A stretch of 64,000 nt of DNA. Source: Thermoplasmata archaeon (lineage in GTDB: Archaea; Thermoplasmatota; Thermoplasmata; Methanomassiliicoccales; Methanomethylophilaceae). A model generated the notes under the pieces. The model did no database searches. It saw nothing but the letters and a program-made list of their open reading frames with translations, and was not told the origin of the DNA. Within the stretch, counting starts at the first letter, position 1. Every line of letters starts with the position of its first letter. Below, one piece after another: positions 9,797 to 17,876 of the stretch. The DNA is taken from NCBI GenBank assembly GCA_015063125.1, contig SUTB01000002.1, forward strand, positions 28,720 through 92,719, written 5' to 3'. The translations under genes were made by a program, and so were the position numbers.

Positions 9797-9831
9797 ATTT
9801 ACACTCCCCGACTTGAGCCTTGTATCCCCTA

Positions 9832-9845
9832 ATTATTATAAAAGA
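9832..9845 (-). promoter_or_regulatory. TATA box of the ATP synthase operon
   Basis: Read on the minus strand the sequence is cttttataataatt, an archaeal TATA element about 38 bases upstream of the atpH start. Transcription would begin near 9810, leaving a short leader that contains the GGGAGTG ribosome-binding site. Confidence 0.5.
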
Positions 9846-9902
9846 ACCGCCCCTAATAATAATAGAGTGGGGTTAGTTGGATGGGAGGTTTTCGGGATGA
9901 GA

Positions 9903-10361
9903 TCAGAGGGTTTTCTCGGGCTTGTACTCCCTTATCTTGATGCCCGCCTCTTCCAGCAGTTCCTTGGAGAGGTCGTCGGCATAACCCTCGCTGTAGACGA
10001 TCTCCCTGATGCCCGCGTTGATGAGGATCTTGGCGCACATGGAGCAAGGATAGGTCGTGGTGTAGATGGTGGCGCCGTCCACGCTCACTCCGAAATAGGC
10101 TGCCTGGGTCACTGCGTTCTGCTCGGCGTGAACGCCCCTGCAGAGCTCGTGCCTCGTGCCGGAGGGGACGTTCATCCTCACCCTTATGCAGCCGAGCTCC
10201 TCGCAGTGCTTCGTGCCTTTGGGGGATCCGTTGTATCCGGTGGAGAGCACCCTCTTCTCCTTGACTATGACGGCACCCACACGGCGCCTCAGACAAGTGG
10301 AACGCGAGGAGACGAGTTGCGCCATCTCCATGAAGTACTCATCGTTGCTTGGTCTCTCCAT
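9903..10361 (-). CDS. dCMP/deoxycytidylate deaminase family protein
   Basis: This zinc-dependent deaminase probably converts dCMP to dUMP for thymidylate synthesis. The zinc and catalytic motifs are present: H-A-E in [11 protein letters not shown] and P-C-x-x-C in [11 protein letters not shown]. The N-terminal part carries the family segment [20 protein letters not shown]. Its length of 152 residues is normal. A TATA-like tgttatatcgg near 10404 suggests its own promoter. The exact substrate within the deaminase family is inferred. Confidence 0.88.
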   Translation of the reverse strand: MERPSNDEYFMEMAQLVSSRSTCLRRRVGAVIVKEKRVLSTGYNGSPKGTKHCEELGCIRVRMNVPSGTRHELCRGVHAEQNAVTQAAYFGVSVDGATIYTTTYPCSMCAKILINAGIREIVYSEGYADDLSKELLEEAGIKIREYKPEKTL

Positions 10362-10428
10362 CCTTGATCCTCTCCCGGACTTAGAGGATGATAATCCCGT
10401 TCACCGATATAACAGGTATGGAGACCGC

Positions 10429-11562
10429 TCAGATATGATGCAGAGGATTGATGCAGCGATTCGAAGAGTACTTGTACCAGAATAGGTAGAAATTGCCTCC
10501 GGTGGCTATGAGCGAACCGATTAGGAACCCGTACGGACTGTCCGGGAATCCGAAGACCACCAGCGCCCCGATCGCCACGACGGCCACGGACATCGCCACA
10601 TCCTTCAAGCTGTGCGGGAAGTCCTCGCAGTAGTATTTCGATGTGGCATGCAGGGCGAGGTAGAACGCCAGTATCGACATCATCATCAGGCCCGCGGTGA
10701 ACATGTGTTCCGCCTCCTCGCTCTTGAAGTACAGCAGCGCCACCGTCACCAGGTTGATGGCGATGACTATCTGGTAGTGGCTCCAGGTCATCCTGGTCGG
10801 CTTGGCGATCTGATGGTGGTTGCATAGGAAGTGCACCTGGGCCACGTAGGATCCGAACATGAACAGGATTATCATGAGCACCATGGGCGCCGCCGTGCCG
10901 AGCTCGTTAGGAACGAAGAATCCCGTGATACCGACTATCGCCTCACCGAAGGTGACTATGGTGATCAGCTCGAGCCTCTCCACCAGATGCGGCATGCTGA
11001 CGATCCTGAGGTCGTACTTGCCCTTCTTAACGAACGGCAGCATCATACCCAGAATTATGGCGGTGATGATGACCATGATCGACGTCTCGCTGTAACCGGC
11101 CAGGTTGATGACCAGGGCGATCATGTAGATCGTGATTATCAATATGAGGATGTCCAGCGTGTGCCATGCCGCCGTGATGTCCTGCTTCTCCTTGTAGATC
11201 TGAATGATGTAGAGCGCGGCAACGGATCCCAACACCCCAAGCATAGCGATGATGAAACCGGTGCTGTTGTCCAAATTGTACGTCAGCGTATTGGCCACCA
11301 CTATGACGGCGCCCATGTTGAACGACACAAGGACATACTCGTACCAACGCCATGAACCGTAGCGGTTCACGTACTCGGTCATGTACAGCCATGCCTGGAT
11401 GATGACCATGGATGCGATGATGTACACCCCGAACATCTCGTGGGTGAGGATTCCGTGATCCGGCTCCTCCACTATGAGGGTCATCTGCGATATCGCATAG
11501 ACGTAGATCAGATCATAGAACAGCTCGATGAGCTCGACCTTCTTCTCCTTCACTTTCGGCAT
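10429..11562 (-). CDS. LtrA-like (low temperature requirement A) membrane protein
   Basis: A 377-residue membrane protein with about ten hydrophobic segments. It begins with the family-typical soluble start and first helix (KVELIELFYDLIYVYAISQM) and carries the VERLELITIVTFGEAIVG motif of LtrA proteins. The family was named from Listeria and its biochemical role is not established. It is transcribed divergently from the signal peptidase gene. Confidence 0.85.
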   Translation of the reverse strand: MPKVKEKKVELIELFYDLIYVYAISQMTLIVEEPDHGILTHEMFGVYIIASMVIIQAWLYMTEYVNRYGSWRWYEYVLVSFNMGAVIVVANTLTYNLDNSTGFIIAMLGVLGSVAALYIIQIYKEKQDITAAWHTLDILILIITIYMIALVINLAGYSETSIMVIITAIILGMMLPFVKKGKYDLRIVSMPHLVERLELITIVTFGEAIVGITGFFVPNELGTAAPMVLMIILFMFGSYVAQVHFLCNHHQIAKPTRMTWSHYQIVIAINLVTVALLYFKSEEAEHMFTAGLMMMSILAFYLALHATSKYYCEDFPHSLKDVAMSVAVVAIGALVVFGFPDSPYGFLIGSLIATGGNFYLFWYKYSSNRCINPLHHI

Positions 11563-11620
11563 GGCAGCTCTTGAAGGCGTGTCAGAACTATTCAGTAGAA
11601 AAATCTGTAGGCCCTGAATC

Positions 11621-11647
11621 TAGATTTTATATCTCGATACCTTACGC
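11621..11647 (+). promoter_or_regulatory. TATA box with leaderless start for signal peptidase
   Basis: The sequence agattttatatctcg lies about 20-26 bases before the ATG at 11648. That spacing puts transcription initiation at or near the start codon, the leaderless pattern common in archaea. No ribosome-binding site is seen. Confidence 0.45.
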
Positions 11648-12478
11648 ATGCACGTGAAAAGGGAGAGCAGGATCCTCATCGCTGTCATCGGCATACTCGC
11701 CATTATACTCGGAGCAGGCTATATCGGCATCTTCACGGTATCCGGACTGGACTCCCCTTTGAGCGTCGTCACTTCGTCGAGCATGCAGCACGACAACGAC
11801 CTTTCTCAGATCGGCGTCATCGACACCGGAGATGTGATGATCGTCCAAGCGCCTTCCAAGGTCGATATACAGAGCTATGTGGAGGGCACGATCTCCGGGT
11901 TGAAGATGTTCGGCGATTACGGACACGTGATCGTCTACAACCGCGGCGACGATGTGAATCCCGTGATCCACCGCGCCATAATATGGCTGGACTACAACTC
12001 TAAGGACGGCACATGGAGCGCGCCTTCGCTGGCCGACTACAAGGGATCCTGGTCCTGCACCGGTTCGACCAGTTATCTGTCCCTGTCCGGAACCCTGACC
12101 TTCCAAGGGATAACCCAATCCAACAAGACGGTCAGCATCAACCTCGGTACCCTCGGGAAGCAGAGCGGATACCTGACCATGGGTGACAACCCTGTCTCCA
12201 ACTCGTATTTCGACCAGGCCGTCGGGATCATATCACACCCCATAGGGAACGACGACATCAGATCCGTGCCGATAATGGAGCTTCCCTGGATGGGCGTGCT
12301 GAAGGTCTACATGACGGAGAACAAGAGGGCATACCTCAGCCATGTTCCCAACTCCAGCATCTGCCTCATAATGCTGTTCGCCACTGTCATCGGACTGATC
12401 TACAGCTACGACATCTTCTACCTCAGGAAGAAGCTCGCAAAGGATCAGAAGGAACTCGACGAGTACCGCTATTATTGA
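11648..12478 (+). CDS. Archaeal-type signal peptidase I (S26B-like)
   Basis: This membrane serine peptidase would remove Sec signal peptides outside the cell membrane. An N-terminal membrane anchor covers residues about 9-30. The catalytic Ser-Met pair is at about residues 45-46 (TSSSMQHDND), followed by the GDVMIV box. The His108 of NPVIHRAI is the presumed archaeal/eukaryotic-type base, and the GYLTMGDNPVSN box holds Asp180. A second membrane span lies near residues 240-262, with a charged cytoplasmic tail. The stop codon lies two bases before the left ORB repeat of the origin region. Confidence 0.85.
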   Translation: MHVKRESRILIAVIGILAIILGAGYIGIFTVSGLDSPLSVVTSSSMQHDNDLSQIGVIDTGDVMIVQAPSKVDIQSYVEGTISGLKMFGDYGHVIVYNRGDDVNPVIHRAIIWLDYNSKDGTWSAPSLADYKGSWSCTGSTSYLSLSGTLTFQGITQSNKTVSINLGTLGKQSGYLTMGDNPVSNSYFDQAVGIISHPIGNDDIRSVPIMELPWMGVLKVYMTENKRAYLSHVPNSSICLIMLFATVIGLIYSYDIFYLRKKLAKDQKELDEYRYY

Positions 12479-12480
12479 CA

Positions 12481-12522
12481 CCCCCACCCCACCGTTTCCA
12501 CTGGAACCGAAAAAGAGGGTAT
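12481..12522 (-). repeat. Origin recognition box (ORB), left copy
   Basis: Read on the minus strand this 42-bp element contains ggttccagtggaaacggtgg followed by a G-rich string. The TTCCAGTGGAAAC core plus G string is the archaeal ORB pattern bound by Orc1/Cdc6. It is the inverted partner of 14131-14172, differing at one position over 42 bases. The two copies enclose orc1/cdc6. Confidence 0.8.
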
Positions 12523-12534
12523 TGGTGATTTTCC

Positions 12535-13773
12535 TCAGATCAGAGTGGTCTGTTTCGGAGGCTTATAATTGACGAGATCCTTGAAGAGCTCATCCTCTTT
12601 CAGGAGGTCGACGATATCCCTTGAAAGATTCAATTCTATCTCCTTGGTGCGTCCGTTGCGGCCGTAAGATTTGACCCTCGCATAGATGAGACCGAGCATG
12701 TCCAGTTCGGAGATCATATCCGCAACCCTTCTTTGTGTCAAAGAGGAATAACCGATGATCTCGCAGATGTCTTTGTAAGAGCTGTACACCTCTCCGGTGA
12801 TCATGGTCTTCTGACCTTTTTCGGTTATCTTGATGATGCTCATGAGGACGATCTTCAACTGATCGTTCAATGCCTTCTTCACGATTTCAGTGACTGCATC
12901 CATCTCGAATTTGTTCTTGGCGGATTTGACATGAGCCTCAGTGATGACGGGATCCCCGTTGCGTTCCGCTATTTCCGCTGAGAGCTTGAGAAGACTGATG
13001 GCCCTTCTAGCGTCTCCTCCGTCCTGAGCGGTGATTGCCGCACAGTAAGGGATGACCCCGACATCGAGGATGCCTTCATCGAAAGCGTTGTTCGCCCTCT
13101 CGAGAAGGATATCGTTAATTTCCTCCACACTGTAGGGAGGGAAGATTATCTTCTCTTCGCAGAGCCTGCTCTTTATCTTGGAACTGAGGAGATCCGTGAA
13201 CTTGGGATTGTTCGATATCCCTATCACCGAGATCTTGGATTCCTTCAGAGAATTGTTGATAGAAGTCAGATAATAGAAGACATCGTCACCGTTCTTGTTT
13301 ATCGATCTATCGATCTCATCCAAGACCACGATGAAGATCTTCTTCTGTTCTTCCATGTAGTTCTTCAGTTCTTCGATGATCTTATCGACCGACCATCCGG
13401 TGTAAGGGACTTTCTTGGAAGAATCAGTTATGATCGTGTTCGCGATGTTGTAGAGGATTCCGTAAGGGGTATCCGTTATCTCGCAGTTGATGTAGATGAG
13501 AGATACATTTTCTTCTGCAGGATCGGCCTTTTTCAGTTCCTTTCCTAAGAAATTCACTGTTACAGTTTTTCCTGTTCCTGTCTGACCTATGATCAGAATG
13601 TTCGAAGGTTTGATCTTGTTCAGTGAAGGGGCTATGATCTCTACCAGTTGATTCAGGAGATCGTCCCTATGAGGAAGGGATTCGGGTATGTAGTCCGTTT
13701 GGAGGTACTTCTTGTATCTGACCAGATCCTTTCTCTTGTTGAGGTATTGATTGAAGATATTTGGTTCAGTCAT
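12535..13773 (-). CDS. Orc1/Cdc6 replication initiator
   Basis: This AAA+ initiator of 412 residues binds ORB elements and loads MCM at archaeal origins. Walker A is GQTGTGKT (residues 63-70), Walker B is VVLDEID around residues 149-155, and the sensor-1 region is SVIGISNN. The C-terminal third (about 310-395) is a winged helix with SSLTQRRVADMISELDMLGL. A TATA-like ttatatc element lies upstream near 13841. The gene sits between two ORB repeats, the classical arrangement for an origin-linked cdc6 gene. Confidence 0.95.
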   Translation of the reverse strand: MTEPNIFNQYLNKRKDLVRYKKYLQTDYIPESLPHRDDLLNQLVEIIAPSLNKIKPSNILIIGQTGTGKTVTVNFLGKELKKADPAEENVSLIYINCEITDTPYGILYNIANTIITDSSKKVPYTGWSVDKIIEELKNYMEEQKKIFIVVLDEIDRSINKNGDDVFYYLTSINNSLKESKISVIGISNNPKFTDLLSSKIKSRLCEEKIIFPPYSVEEINDILLERANNAFDEGILDVGVIPYCAAITAQDGGDARRAISLLKLSAEIAERNGDPVITEAHVKSAKNKFEMDAVTEIVKKALNDQLKIVLMSIIKITEKGQKTMITGEVYSSYKDICEIIGYSSLTQRRVADMISELDMLGLIYARVKSYGRNGRTKEIELNLSRDIVDLLKEDELFKDLVNYKPPKQTTLI

Positions 13774-14029
13774 GTCAGATTCTCCAGTGGCCTATACCAC
13801 TTTCCTGTTTTCTTTCCTCTGTAAGAAGTATCGTAGATATAAGGATTTTCAAAAAGTGCCTTTTCAGACTTAGTTCTCTTTTTCAAGAACAGAGATTCTG
13901 CAACTGAAAACTGCTATAAAATGGATGTTTTACCGATTATCAATCTTAGATTCTTAAACTTACGATATTCATCCAATCACAAGCATTTATATCATCATCA
14001 TCGATAACGAATCTCCAGAGGTAACTCTT
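13774..14029. other. oriC: Candidate replication origin, AT-rich intergenic region
   Basis: About 256 bases between orc1/cdc6 and a tiny plus-strand gene are clearly A+T-rich and hold no protein gene, so they could serve as the unwinding element. A partial ORB-like ctccagtgg lies at about 13785-13793 next to the orc1 start and could mediate autoregulation. Full ORB repeats lie on both outer sides, at 12481-12522 and 14131-14172. Confidence 0.65.
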
Positions 14030-14119
14030 ATGAAAGGTTGGATCACAATCGGACTCTGCGTCGCAGGGATCATCGCATTCATCGGTGTCCTGTACGTTCT
14101 CAACATGATTTTCTCCTGA
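14030..14119 (+). CDS. 29-residue hydrophobic peptide in the origin region
   Basis: The frame ATG 14030 to TGA 14119 encodes one membrane span with a single charged residue near the start (MKGWITIGLCVAGIIAFIGV, then LYVLNMIFS). It has a GAGGT seven bases before the ATG and a TATA-like catttatatcat about 45 bases upstream. It is followed by a small palindrome, gggtatataccc, at 14125-14136. Translation signals argue that it is real; the function is unknown. Confidence 0.5.
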   Translation: MKGWITIGLCVAGIIAFIGVLYVLNMIFS

Positions 14120-14130
14120 AAAAAGGGTAT

Positions 14131-14172
14131 ATACCCTCTTTTCCGGTTCCAGTGGAAACGGTGGGGTGGGGG
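14131..14172 (+). repeat. Origin recognition box (ORB), right copy
   Basis: This 42-bp element contains ggttccagtggaaacggtgg followed by ggtggggg, the archaeal ORB core plus G string, pointing rightward. It is the inverted counterpart of 12481-12522 with one mismatch (ctcttttcc here against ctctttttc there). Confidence 0.8.
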
Positions 14173-14238
14173 TCTACCATAGTTACTGTCGGAGTAACCA
14201 TTTTAACCGAGGTTCTGTAATGATATCGCCGATACTCT

Positions 14239-14535
14239 ATGGATAGGAACATGGTCTTGGGATTATCGGTGATATTGCTGATATCGCTGTTCGCCTACTT
14301 CTCTGACGAGAACAATATAGAATATGATTATTCGGGGATCGTCCATGACATAAGGACCTCTTCCACAGGGTACACCTTCTCCATAGATTGTCCGGAAGGT
14401 GATCTCCGCTGCTATTACAAGGATATGCCGCAGAACATGGGATACTATTCGGTCAGAGGGGATTTCTCCAACGATCATACCATGTTCTTCGTCAAATCAA
14501 TGACGAATAATGATATCTATGAAGATAGGGATTGA
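14239..14535 (+). CDS. Small membrane-anchored protein, unknown function
   Basis: A 98-residue protein with an N-terminal membrane helix (MVLGLSVILLISLFAYF, residues 5-21) and a soluble domain of about 75 residues (YSGIVHDIRTSSTGYTFSID) whose alternating pattern and size suggest a small beta-barrel such as an OB fold. It ends six bases before tiaS and may be co-transcribed with it. The family was not recognised; the fold is a guess. Confidence 0.65.
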   Translation: MDRNMVLGLSVILLISLFAYFSDENNIEYDYSGIVHDIRTSSTGYTFSIDCPEGDLRCYYKDMPQNMGYYSVRGDFSNDHTMFFVKSMTNNDIYEDRD

Positions 14536-14541
14536 GAATCC

Positions 14542-15864
14542 ATGTTCGTAGCTGTGGACGATACCGATTCCATGAAGGGGAATTGCACAACGTTCCTGGC
14601 TACGGAGATCATCAGGGAATTCTCAGATTTGGATCTAATCGGGAATCCTAGATTGGTGAGGCTGAATCCGGCCACTCCTTGGAAGACCAGGGGGAACGGC
14701 TCCCTTGTTATGAGATTCGGGAAGGGCACCGGTAGGAAGCGCTTCATCGGTATGATCGGTAACAGGAAGATCTTCTGCTATGATTCTTGCACCTCATTCG
14801 AACCCGATCCAGAGATGATGAAGGAGAGGATCATCCCGCATATCCTGGAGCATCATGAGGATGATTCGGACCCCGGTTTACTGATCTCGAGGGTGAAACC
14901 TTCCCAGAGCTTCTATTGGAGGGGTGTAAGGACCATCATGGACCGCAAGGTCATCGACAGGGAGATCGAGAGGATCAAGGGAACGACCTACGAGATCGGC
15001 TGCGGAAGGGGATTAATCGGTTGCACGTGCGGAATGGCATGGAGATCGAGAGATACCACTTTCGAATTGCTCTCCTACAGGCCATCGGACAGATGGGGAA
15101 CGGAGAGGATATTCGATCCCTTGACCATAAGGGATGTCGAACACGATTACCCTACTACGTTCAACAGCTGGGAGGACCGTATGCAGAAGGTAGCCATGGT
15201 GCCTTCCACCCCGTGTCCGGTGATGTACGGTCTGAGAGGGGATGTTGAGGAGGATCTCATCGAGGCTTCGAAGAGGATCTCGACGGAGCCTATTGAGAGG
15301 TGGATGGTCTTCCTGACGAATCAGGGGACGGACAACCATCTCATCAGGGACCCTTCCAAGTTGGTCCCGAACCAATCGTATATCCTTAAAGGCACGATCG
15401 TCTCGCAGCCCCGGCACATCTCCGGAGGTCACGTCTTCATAGATATCGAGACGAGGCACGGAGTGCTCACATGCGGAGCATACGAACCGTCGAAGGAGTT
15501 CCGTTTCACGGTGGACTGGCTCATACCCGGTGACGAGGTGGAGGTATTAGGTGAGCTGAGGGAAGAACCCCGCACCCTGAACATTGAGAAGATTCATATC
15601 ATCTCCACTGCGGACGAGTACAGGAAGGTCTCCAATCCCGTGTGCCCGAAATGTGGCAGGACCATGAAATCCAAGGGATCCGGACAGCCGTACAAGTGCA
15701 GGGACTGCCACACGTCCTCCGAAGAGCCCGTTTTGGAGAACGTCCGCAGGCAGGTCGTGCCCGGATGGTACGAGCCCCCGACGGCAGCCAGGAGGCATCT
15801 CTCCAAGCCCCTGAAGAGGATGGGTTTGGAGCAGCCTGTGGAGTTCCTCAACGGCAGGGTCTGA
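14542..15864 (+). CDS. tiaS: tRNA(Ile2) 2-agmatinylcytidine synthetase
   Basis: TiaS modifies C34 of the CAU anticodon of tRNA-Ile with agmatine so that it reads AUA, an essential archaeal step. The N-terminal catalytic part starts VAVDDTDSMKGNCTTFLATE, the family signature. The C-terminal part contains an OB-fold (near YILKGTIVSQPRHISGG) and a zinc ribbon with Cys pairs CPKCG and CRDC. At 440 residues it has normal full length. The start lies seven bases after the stop of the small membrane-protein gene. Confidence 0.94.
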   Translation: MFVAVDDTDSMKGNCTTFLATEIIREFSDLDLIGNPRLVRLNPATPWKTRGNGSLVMRFGKGTGRKRFIGMIGNRKIFCYDSCTSFEPDPEMMKERIIPHILEHHEDDSDPGLLISRVKPSQSFYWRGVRTIMDRKVIDREIERIKGTTYEIGCGRGLIGCTCGMAWRSRDTTFELLSYRPSDRWGTERIFDPLTIRDVEHDYPTTFNSWEDRMQKVAMVPSTPCPVMYGLRGDVEEDLIEASKRISTEPIERWMVFLTNQGTDNHLIRDPSKLVPNQSYILKGTIVSQPRHISGGHVFIDIETRHGVLTCGAYEPSKEFRFTVDWLIPGDEVEVLGELREEPRTLNIEKIHIISTADEYRKVSNPVCPKCGRTMKSKGSGQPYKCRDCHTSSEEPVLENVRRQVVPGWYEPPTAARRHLSKPLKRMGLEQPVEFLNGRV

Positions 15865-15951
15865 GCTTTTTGTATTCGGCGATAGTCGAACTTCGACAAC
15901 GTCACTCTTTAATACTGAACCCATATCTTCACGATTAAAGGAATGATAACC

Positions 15952-17130
15952 ATGGACGAAGTCGTAATCTTAAGCGCAGTAAGGACGCCCATCGGAAAAT
16001 ACGGAAAGACACTCACAGGCATCAAGGCCACCGACCTCGGTGCGATGGTCGTGAAGGAGGCTGTCAGCAGGGCAGGCCTCCAGCCCACGGACATCGAGGA
16101 ATGCATCATGGGTAACGTCATCAGCGCCGGACTCGGCCAGAACCCCGCAAGGCAGGCCGCCATAGGCGCCGGGCTCCCCGAGGAGATCGGCTCCTTCACC
16201 GTGAACGCCGTCTGCGGATCCGGGATGAAGGCAGCCATGCTCGCAGCCGATGCGATCAAGGCCGGCGAGTACAACGTCCTCGCTGTCGGAGGAATGGAGA
16301 ACATGTCCTCCGCGCCCTACATCATGAACGGCGCCAGGTGGGGATACAGGATGAACGACCAGACGGTCGTCGACGCCATGGTCCACGACGGACTTTGGGA
16401 CATCTTCAACAACCAGCACATGGGATTCACCGGGGAGATCGTCGCAGAGAGGTTCAACGTCTCCAGGGAGGATGCCGACCAGCTGTCCGTGGAATCCCAC
16501 CTGAAGGCCGCCAAGGCGACCAAGGAGGGCAAGTTCAAAAAGGAGATCCTTCCCATCACCATCCCCAACAAGAAGGGGGACATCATCTTCGATGCGGACG
16601 AGGGTATCAGGGAGGACTCCTCCATGGAGGCCCTCGGTAAGCTGAAGCCCGTCTTCAAGAAGGACGGAATTGTCACTGCCGGCAACTCCTCGCAGCTGAG
16701 CGACGGAGCCGCATCCCTGGTAGTCGCTTCCAGGAAGTGGGCGGAGGAGCACGGACTCAAGCCCCTGGCGACCATAGAGGCCTACGGCGAGAGGGGAGTC
16801 AAGCCCGAGTACATCATGGAGGCCCCCATACCCACCACCAGACACGTTCTGAAGAAGGCCGGCATGACCATCGACGACATCGACCTCTTCGAGCACAACG
16901 AGGCCTTCGCATCCGCATCATGCGCGGTCAAGAAGGAGCTCAACGTCCCCGACGAGATCTTCAACGTCAACGGAGGAGCGGTCGCATTGGGACACCCCAT
17001 CGGATGCTCCGGTGCCCGTGTGCTCACCACCCTGCTCTACGCGCTCCAGGACCGCAACAAGGACGTCGGTCTCGGAACCCTCTGCCTGGGCGGAGGAAAC
17101 GCGGTGACGATGATCATCCGCAGGTGCTGA
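15952..17130 (+). CDS. Acetyl-CoA C-acetyltransferase (thiolase)
   Basis: The enzyme condenses two acetyl-CoA to acetoacetyl-CoA or cleaves it. The nucleophile is Cys88 in NAVCGSGMKAAM; the second catalytic region is GHPIGCSGARV and the C-terminal loop is LGGGNAVTM. At 392 residues it resembles the bacterial biosynthetic type (QNPARQAAIGAGLPEE) more than the archaeal type that sits with HMG-CoA synthase and a DUF35 gene. It stands alone here. It may feed the mevalonate pathway or have been acquired from bacteria. ATG 15952 has better ribosome-binding spacing than ATG 15943. A hairpin terminator follows. Confidence 0.92.
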   Translation: MDEVVILSAVRTPIGKYGKTLTGIKATDLGAMVVKEAVSRAGLQPTDIEECIMGNVISAGLGQNPARQAAIGAGLPEEIGSFTVNAVCGSGMKAAMLAADAIKAGEYNVLAVGGMENMSSAPYIMNGARWGYRMNDQTVVDAMVHDGLWDIFNNQHMGFTGEIVAERFNVSREDADQLSVESHLKAAKATKEGKFKKEILPITIPNKKGDIIFDADEGIREDSSMEALGKLKPVFKKDGIVTAGNSSQLSDGAASLVVASRKWAEEHGLKPLATIEAYGERGVKPEYIMEAPIPTTRHVLKKAGMTIDDIDLFEHNEAFASASCAVKKELNVPDEIFNVNGGAVALGHPIGCSGARVLTTLLYALQDRNKDVGLGTLCLGGGNAVTMIIRRC

Positions 17131-17137
17131 TCAAACC

Positions 17138-17155
17138 AAGGGCCTCACGGCCCTT
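17138..17155 (+). terminator. Hairpin terminator after thiolase
   Basis: A 7-bp perfect stem, aagggcc with ggccctt, has the 4-base loop tcac and is followed by the pyrimidine-rich cttta. It begins eight bases after the thiolase stop. Confidence 0.6.
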
Positions 17156-17197
17156 CTTTATTCACTATTTTATACCGAATCACTTATGGGAGTCACG

Positions 17198-17791
17198 ATG
17201 CCCAGCATAGTCTACCGCTACGGATCGAGATACTACATCAACATGACCAACAGGTGCCCCTGCAGGTGCACCTTCTGCGTCAGGGACGAGACCGACCGTC
17301 TCGGGGATGCGGACTCGCTGTGGCTGGACAGGGAGCCCACGGTGCAGGAGCTTGAGGACAAGCTATCATCGCTGGATCTGGAAGGGGTCCCGGAGATAGT
17401 GTTCTGCGGCTACGGGGAACCCACGGAGAGGTTCGACGATCTCAAGGTGATTGCCGGGTTCATCAAGGATACCCTGCACAAGAGGGTCAGACTGGACACC
17501 AACGGTCTGGGCAACCTCATCAACGGCAGGGACATCGTTCCCGAGATGGTGGGATTGGTGGATTCCGTTTCCATCTCTCTGAACGCATGCAACGCGGAGG
17601 AGTACCTGGAGGTCACCCGCAGCAGGTTCGGGATTGATTCCTACCAAGCGGTTTTGGACTTCATCAAGGAGTGCAGGGAGTCCATCGACGGCGTGACAGT
17701 CTCCATCGTAGGGGGATCCATCAGTCAGGCCTCGGAGGAGGAATGCGGAAGGATCGCCGACAGGATGAGGGTGGCTTTCAGGGTCAGATGA
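17198..17791 (+). CDS. Radical SAM protein, TatD-linked type
   Basis: A short radical SAM enzyme of about 197 residues. The iron-sulfur motif C-x3-C-x2-C is CPCRCTFC in NMTNRCPCRCTFCVRD, followed by the GYGEPTERFDDL box that binds S-adenosylmethionine. Its size and sequence resemble the family often found beside TatD nucleases; no tatD lies here. Substrate unknown. The ATG at 17198 is preceded by GGAG and is preferred over the upstream ATG at 17186. A TATA-like attttatacc lies at about 17166. Confidence 0.8.
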   Translation: MPSIVYRYGSRYYINMTNRCPCRCTFCVRDETDRLGDADSLWLDREPTVQELEDKLSSLDLEGVPEIVFCGYGEPTERFDDLKVIAGFIKDTLHKRVRLDTNGLGNLINGRDIVPEMVGLVDSVSISLNACNAEEYLEVTRSRFGIDSYQAVLDFIKECRESIDGVTVSIVGGSISQASEEECGRIADRMRVAFRVR

Positions 17792-17876
17792 TTAATCCCT
17801 GTTAAGAAGAGTCAGTATCAGGTAACGCAACATTTCGGGCATCGATTTATATTCTCTACCGGATAGTAATCCGTCC

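Noticed and set aside
12481-12522. Possible terminator after the signal peptidase gene
   Set aside because: The element has no hairpin with a T run; it matches the ORB element across the cdc6 gene, which explains it better.
15970-16896. 308-codon minus frame opposite the thiolase
   Set aside because: It is antisense to a strongly conserved enzyme and has the mirrored codon pattern of a GC-rich gene.
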